Source: a virus
Reading direction: 5' to 3' (one strand)
DNA: 22,985 bases
IMG/VR virus record: IMGVR_UViG_3300045999_004066
Coordinates: 1 to 22,985 of that record
A program made the translations under genes and the position numbers. The first letter of the stretch is position 1, and each line of letters begins with the position of its first letter. Under the pieces are notes generated by a model. The model was given only the letters and a program-made list of their open reading frames with translations. It had not been told where the DNA came from and searched no databases. Of this stretch, positions 20,361-22,985 are shown one piece after another.

Positions 20361-22295
20361 TTACTCTTCAACGGCTGGCGCATTCTTCGAAAGCCACTCC
20401 TCGCGGATCGTCTCCAAGAACTTCGTTTCAATGATGCCGCTCATTACTTGGTGCATCTTTTCAGTATCGGCGAGATGGTTGTCGCCAGTGCAAACCCAGA
20501 CGAGTTTCGTTGTGCCATCGGGCATCATCTTTTCTTCCGTGTGCTCATTGCACATCTGATCTCGGTAATCGTTGCCAACGTTACGAGGTAGCCACCAGAG
20601 CGTTTTATGCTCCTTAATGCACCCGTAATAGAACTGTTGTTTCGCGCCCTCATCGTAATACCAGACAAGGTCTTGCTGATCATCATCCACGGGCGACATT
20701 CGGACATCATTTCCGCGAAGCTGAGCCCACCCGCCCCCTTTCGATGGGCTGAAGACATCGGCGTTTTTCCGCGTGAACTCATAGACCTTTTTATTGATCT
20801 GAGATTCAAAGCCGGAGTCAATGAGGCCAGCATAAACGCTGTATTTCTCGCCCGCGAAAAAGTAACCGTTCTGTTCTCCGTGGCTGTCTGGTTTGATACC
20901 TGCCAGTTCTTCGATCTGATCCCACGAAACGGCGCTGCCGTAGTCCACAAGGGAGGACCACACGGGGCACTCAGGCTGATCAAAGGCCAGCCCCCAGGCT
21001 CGAATACTCCACCAAAAGCACGCGCCCTGAACGTCAACGCACATGGTCAGAATCTCCGGCTTGCGCGGGATTTCCTTGATCAGGTATTCAGGCGAGCGGG
21101 CAATCGCTGAATCAAGATCGGTTTGCTTCACATCCGTGGCCTTGCGAATGAACGGCAAGCCCAGCGTGGAGTTGTAAAAGTTATGCATCCGCGAGACGTT
21201 CCCACGGGCTAGGAGAAACTCTTTCGCGATGATCCCCCAGCCTTCAAAAGGCGAGAGAGCCGCCCACACATGGAAACTGGCGTGATCAACTGCGGCCTTC
21301 GGGTTATGGCTGCGCAGTTCGTAACGGCGAAGCATCCACGATTGATGGCTCTGCTCGATCTCGGCAAGGCAGGAGCCGCATTCGTAAACGGTGCCGCGCT
21401 CCACGGCTTCGAGGTCATAGCTGCCGCCCGGTGTCTTGCATGACTCGAATTTGAAGCGCCCGGTCTTTTCGACGTGCTTCTCGCCCTCCGCCAGTGGCTT
21501 GCCATCGGGACCGAATGGGACTTCCTTTTCCTCTGAAAAGAACGTGAGCCGCTGCATCGCTTTACAGTGCGGGCAGGGAAGATAAACGTGCGTCTGGGAA
21601 CCAGCTTTAAACCTCGTCCATGTTCGCGCCCATTCCGTCGTCGGCGTTGAGTTCTCCACGATCTTCCTCGTGAAGCGAAACTGTTTCGAGCGGGCAATAG
21701 CGAGGTCTTGCGTGTTGGCCTCTCCGTCCGTCGTGTGCTTCACTTTGTCGGACTCATTGAGCACGATCAACTCGGCCTGAAACCCAGCAAGCTCTGCCGC
21801 ACTCCCGCCGCCCACGACGCGAAACACCATGCCCACAAAGTGCATCAAGAGCGTGATCCAATGTGTGCGGTCGATAATGGCCTTCTCGGCACAAGGCACG
21901 CACTCCATGATGTGAGGCTGAAGCTCTGTCCGGCTGAACTGCATGGCCGTCTTCCGCGTCGGGTCCACCCAAAGAATCGGGCCGGGCCAAACGGCGATTT
22001 TGTGAAGCACGACGGCGATGGAAAACAGTGTCTTGCCGCATCGAGCAGAACAGCAAAGCGTGATGTGATGCGTCTTTTTCTGCCAGTAGATGTCGTAGAT
22101 GCCACGCCAAAAGGGCATGAGGGAAGTGTCGAGCGGGCCGGGATTGAGTGAGCCGATGATCTGCGGGATTACGACGTTTTTATCAATCCATTCCCAGACT
22201 CGCTGCACGGGCCGGACCTGCATCGTCGATTTGATCACCTTGCGGGCAATCGTCGCGAAGCTGGCGAGGTGCGAAGGGTCAATGTCAGTCTTCAC
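20361..22295 (-). CDS. Large terminase subunit, GpA family ATPase/nuclease
   Basis: A 644-residue packaging motor that hydrolyses ATP to pump DNA into the prohead and cuts the concatemer. The ATPase domain has a P-loop-like CSARCGKT at residues 82-89 and a Walker B region AELIVLNESDK at about 174-184. The glutamate is present, but the usual aspartate before it is asparagine (N180). A zinc-ribbon-like pair follows, CPHC at about 244 and CGSC at about 322, typical of GpA-type terminases. The C-terminal nuclease region starts near LTMCVDVQGACFWW and includes a late GDNHLAD motif. Length matches lambda gpA (about 640). The start is GTG inside a GTGA overlap with the small subunit; the next Met (residue 25) would leave the gene uncoupled. 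The 443 bases downstream are non-coding. Confidence 0.93.
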   Translation of the reverse strand: MKTDIDPSHLASFATIARKVIKSTMQVRPVQRVWEWIDKNVVIPQIIGSLNPGPLDTSLMPFWRGIYDIYWQKKTHHITLCCSARCGKTLFSIAVVLHKIAVWPGPILWVDPTRKTAMQFSRTELQPHIMECVPCAEKAIIDRTHWITLLMHFVGMVFRVVGGGSAAELAGFQAELIVLNESDKVKHTTDGEANTQDLAIARSKQFRFTRKIVENSTPTTEWARTWTRFKAGSQTHVYLPCPHCKAMQRLTFFSEEKEVPFGPDGKPLAEGEKHVEKTGRFKFESCKTPGGSYDLEAVERGTVYECGSCLAEIEQSHQSWMLRRYELRSHNPKAAVDHASFHVWAALSPFEGWGIIAKEFLLARGNVSRMHNFYNSTLGLPFIRKATDVKQTDLDSAIARSPEYLIKEIPRKPEILTMCVDVQGACFWWSIRAWGLAFDQPECPVWSSLVDYGSAVSWDQIEELAGIKPDSHGEQNGYFFAGEKYSVYAGLIDSGFESQINKKVYEFTRKNADVFSPSKGGGWAQLRGNDVRMSPVDDDQQDLVWYYDEGAKQQFYYGCIKEHKTLWWLPRNVGNDYRDQMCNEHTEEKMMPDGTTKLVWVCTGDNHLADTEKMHQVMSGIIETKFLETIREEWLSKNAPAVEE

Positions 22296-22936
22296 CTGCG
22301 CGACCTCCCTCGTTTCTTCGCCTGTTTCGTTGCTCGTTTCGTGATGCTCAAAGGCTCGTCATCAAGGTCGGAGTCGTCGTCATCTTCCTCGTCTTCAACC
22401 GGTGGCGCCGTGGGGCCATCCTCCGCGAAGAACTCGCATCGCTCCAAGGTTCGGAGCACGGTATCAACCGCGCCCTGCACGATCTCTTCCGCCTCGTGGA
22501 AGTCAGTGAGGTGCAGCATCTTCTGCGCGAGCGAGCCGGGCAGGTTATTGAGCGCCTGCCGGGCCGCGCCCATGATCACTGAGATTCCAGCTTCTACTGC
22601 GTTTGCGTCCACTAGCTTCCCCAGAATCTTCATCGTTTCGATTTCGAGCTTCTGGCATTTGAGCTGAAGTTCACGGGCTTTCCAGTCGGCAACGGTCACG
22701 GGTTTGTCTTCGTCTGCGCCCTCTGGGTCAGTCTTGGCAATCGCGTTGTCAGTGAAGAATTTCATCCACTCCGCGACGTTGTGACGCCCGTCCGCCCTCG
22801 GTGATGGGTAGTCAGCCCGCTCCCTTTGGATGCGCTGGATTGTCTTCCTAGAGCAGCCGAGATGCCGGGAAAGCTCGTCATAAGTCCGCACGAATCGCAC
22901 GTTTGGCGGCAGTTCATGGGAGGGAGCTTCTGTCAT
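22292..22936 (-). CDS. Small terminase subunit (Nu1-like, HTH)
   Basis: A 214-residue protein read as the small, DNA-recognising subunit of the terminase that selects phage DNA for packaging. Residues about 19-50 form a helix-turn-helix (YDELSRHLGCSRKTIQRIQR) followed by a winged segment ending at VAEWMKFF, the arrangement seen in Nu1-type DNA-packaging proteins. The middle is helical and probably supports oligomerisation and contact with the large subunit. The C-terminus is very acidic (a run of E and D) and then strongly basic (TKRATKQAKKRGRSRR). The start is ATG with no Shine-Dalgarno motif. Its TGA overlaps the GTG start of the large terminase, so the two subunits are probably translationally coupled. 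Function rests on the HTH, the size and the neighbouring GpA-like gene. Confidence 0.82.
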   Translation of the reverse strand: MTEAPSHELPPNVRFVRTYDELSRHLGCSRKTIQRIQRERADYPSPRADGRHNVAEWMKFFTDNAIAKTDPEGADEDKPVTVADWKARELQLKCQKLEIETMKILGKLVDANAVEAGISVIMGAARQALNNLPGSLAQKMLHLTDFHEAEEIVQGAVDTVLRTLERCEFFAEDGPTAPPVEDEEDDDDSDLDDEPLSITKRATKQAKKRGRSRR

Positions 22937-22985
22937 GGGACGGCTTTTTTATGCTAATATGCAAATTTACGCATGGTCCTTCCCT
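22937..22985 (-). promoter_or_regulatory. AT-rich leader upstream of small terminase
   Basis: These 49 bases lie upstream of the small terminase start and run to the window edge. They are clearly more AT-rich than the genes and contain an A-run followed by alternating ATGC/GCAT elements. In lambda-like phages the cos or pac site and sometimes a late promoter lie upstream of the small terminase, so this is a plausible packaging or promoter region. No convincing -35/-10 pair or cos symmetry can be shown in so short a piece. Confidence 0.25.

Noticed and set aside
20081-20431. 116-residue ORF crossing the terL 3' end and the gap
   Set aside because: It overlaps the conserved C-terminus of the large terminase in another frame, is Arg/Pro-rich and low-complexity, and spans the terminator hairpin.
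1-22985. CRISPR arrays, tRNAs, rRNAs, insertion sequences, integrase or attachment sites
   Set aside because: Looked for repeat-spacer periodicity, cloverleaf-type sequence and transposase/integrase proteins on both strands; none was found.

Overview
The window is a late-gene block of a tailed double-stranded DNA phage or prophage. Every supported gene lies on the minus strand, so the text reads from the right end (about 22,936) to the left end. Gene order is lambda-like and siphovirus-type. Packaging and head genes come first: small terminase, GpA-type large terminase, gpW-like joiner, lambda-family portal, S49 prohead protease, coiled-coil scaffold candidate and P22-coat-fold major capsid. 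Neck and tail genes follow: head-tail joining, tail completion, tube candidate, G/GT assembly chaperones and tape measure. Then come fibres and lysis genes. No integrase, repressor, replication gene, tRNA or attachment site is visible, so lifestyle cannot be decided. The host is probably a Gram-negative bacterium of moderate to high GC, because there are Sec signal peptides, a lipobox and almost no Shine-Dalgarno motifs. A Verrucomicrobiota/PVC-type host is a guess only.

Layout: 22,936-20,361 terminase; 20,360-19,918 a 443-bp non-coding region rich in inverted repeats; 19,917-15,730 joiner, portal, protease, scaffold and capsid, closed by an intrinsic terminator; 15,637-11,470 neck and tail tube, ending in G/GT with a programmed -1 frameshift signal (A AAA AAC, 6-nt spacer, GC stem); 11,452-8,367 tape measure and distal tail; 8,354-5,613 three tandem collagen-like genes followed by a 2-oxoglutarate/Fe(II) prolyl-hydroxylase-like enzyme; 5,594-2,173 three more fibre or tip proteins; 2,140-559 a PAS protein, then small membrane proteins, a lipoprotein and a CHAP endolysin; 562-1 small accessory genes, one DUF3310-like.

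The most unusual system is at 8,354-5,613. Three diverged paralogues each carry a Gly-X-Y tract of nearly equal length (about 58 residues) between related N- and C-terminal domains. They are chained by ATGA stop/start overlaps, and the last overlaps the hydroxylase gene in the same way. This looks like a self-contained kit for a hetero-trimeric collagen fibre with its own modifying enzyme. Other notable points are N-terminal Sec signal peptides on three proteins that look like virion components, a PAS sensor domain beside the lysis genes, and the frameshift cassette, whose two products can be read directly.
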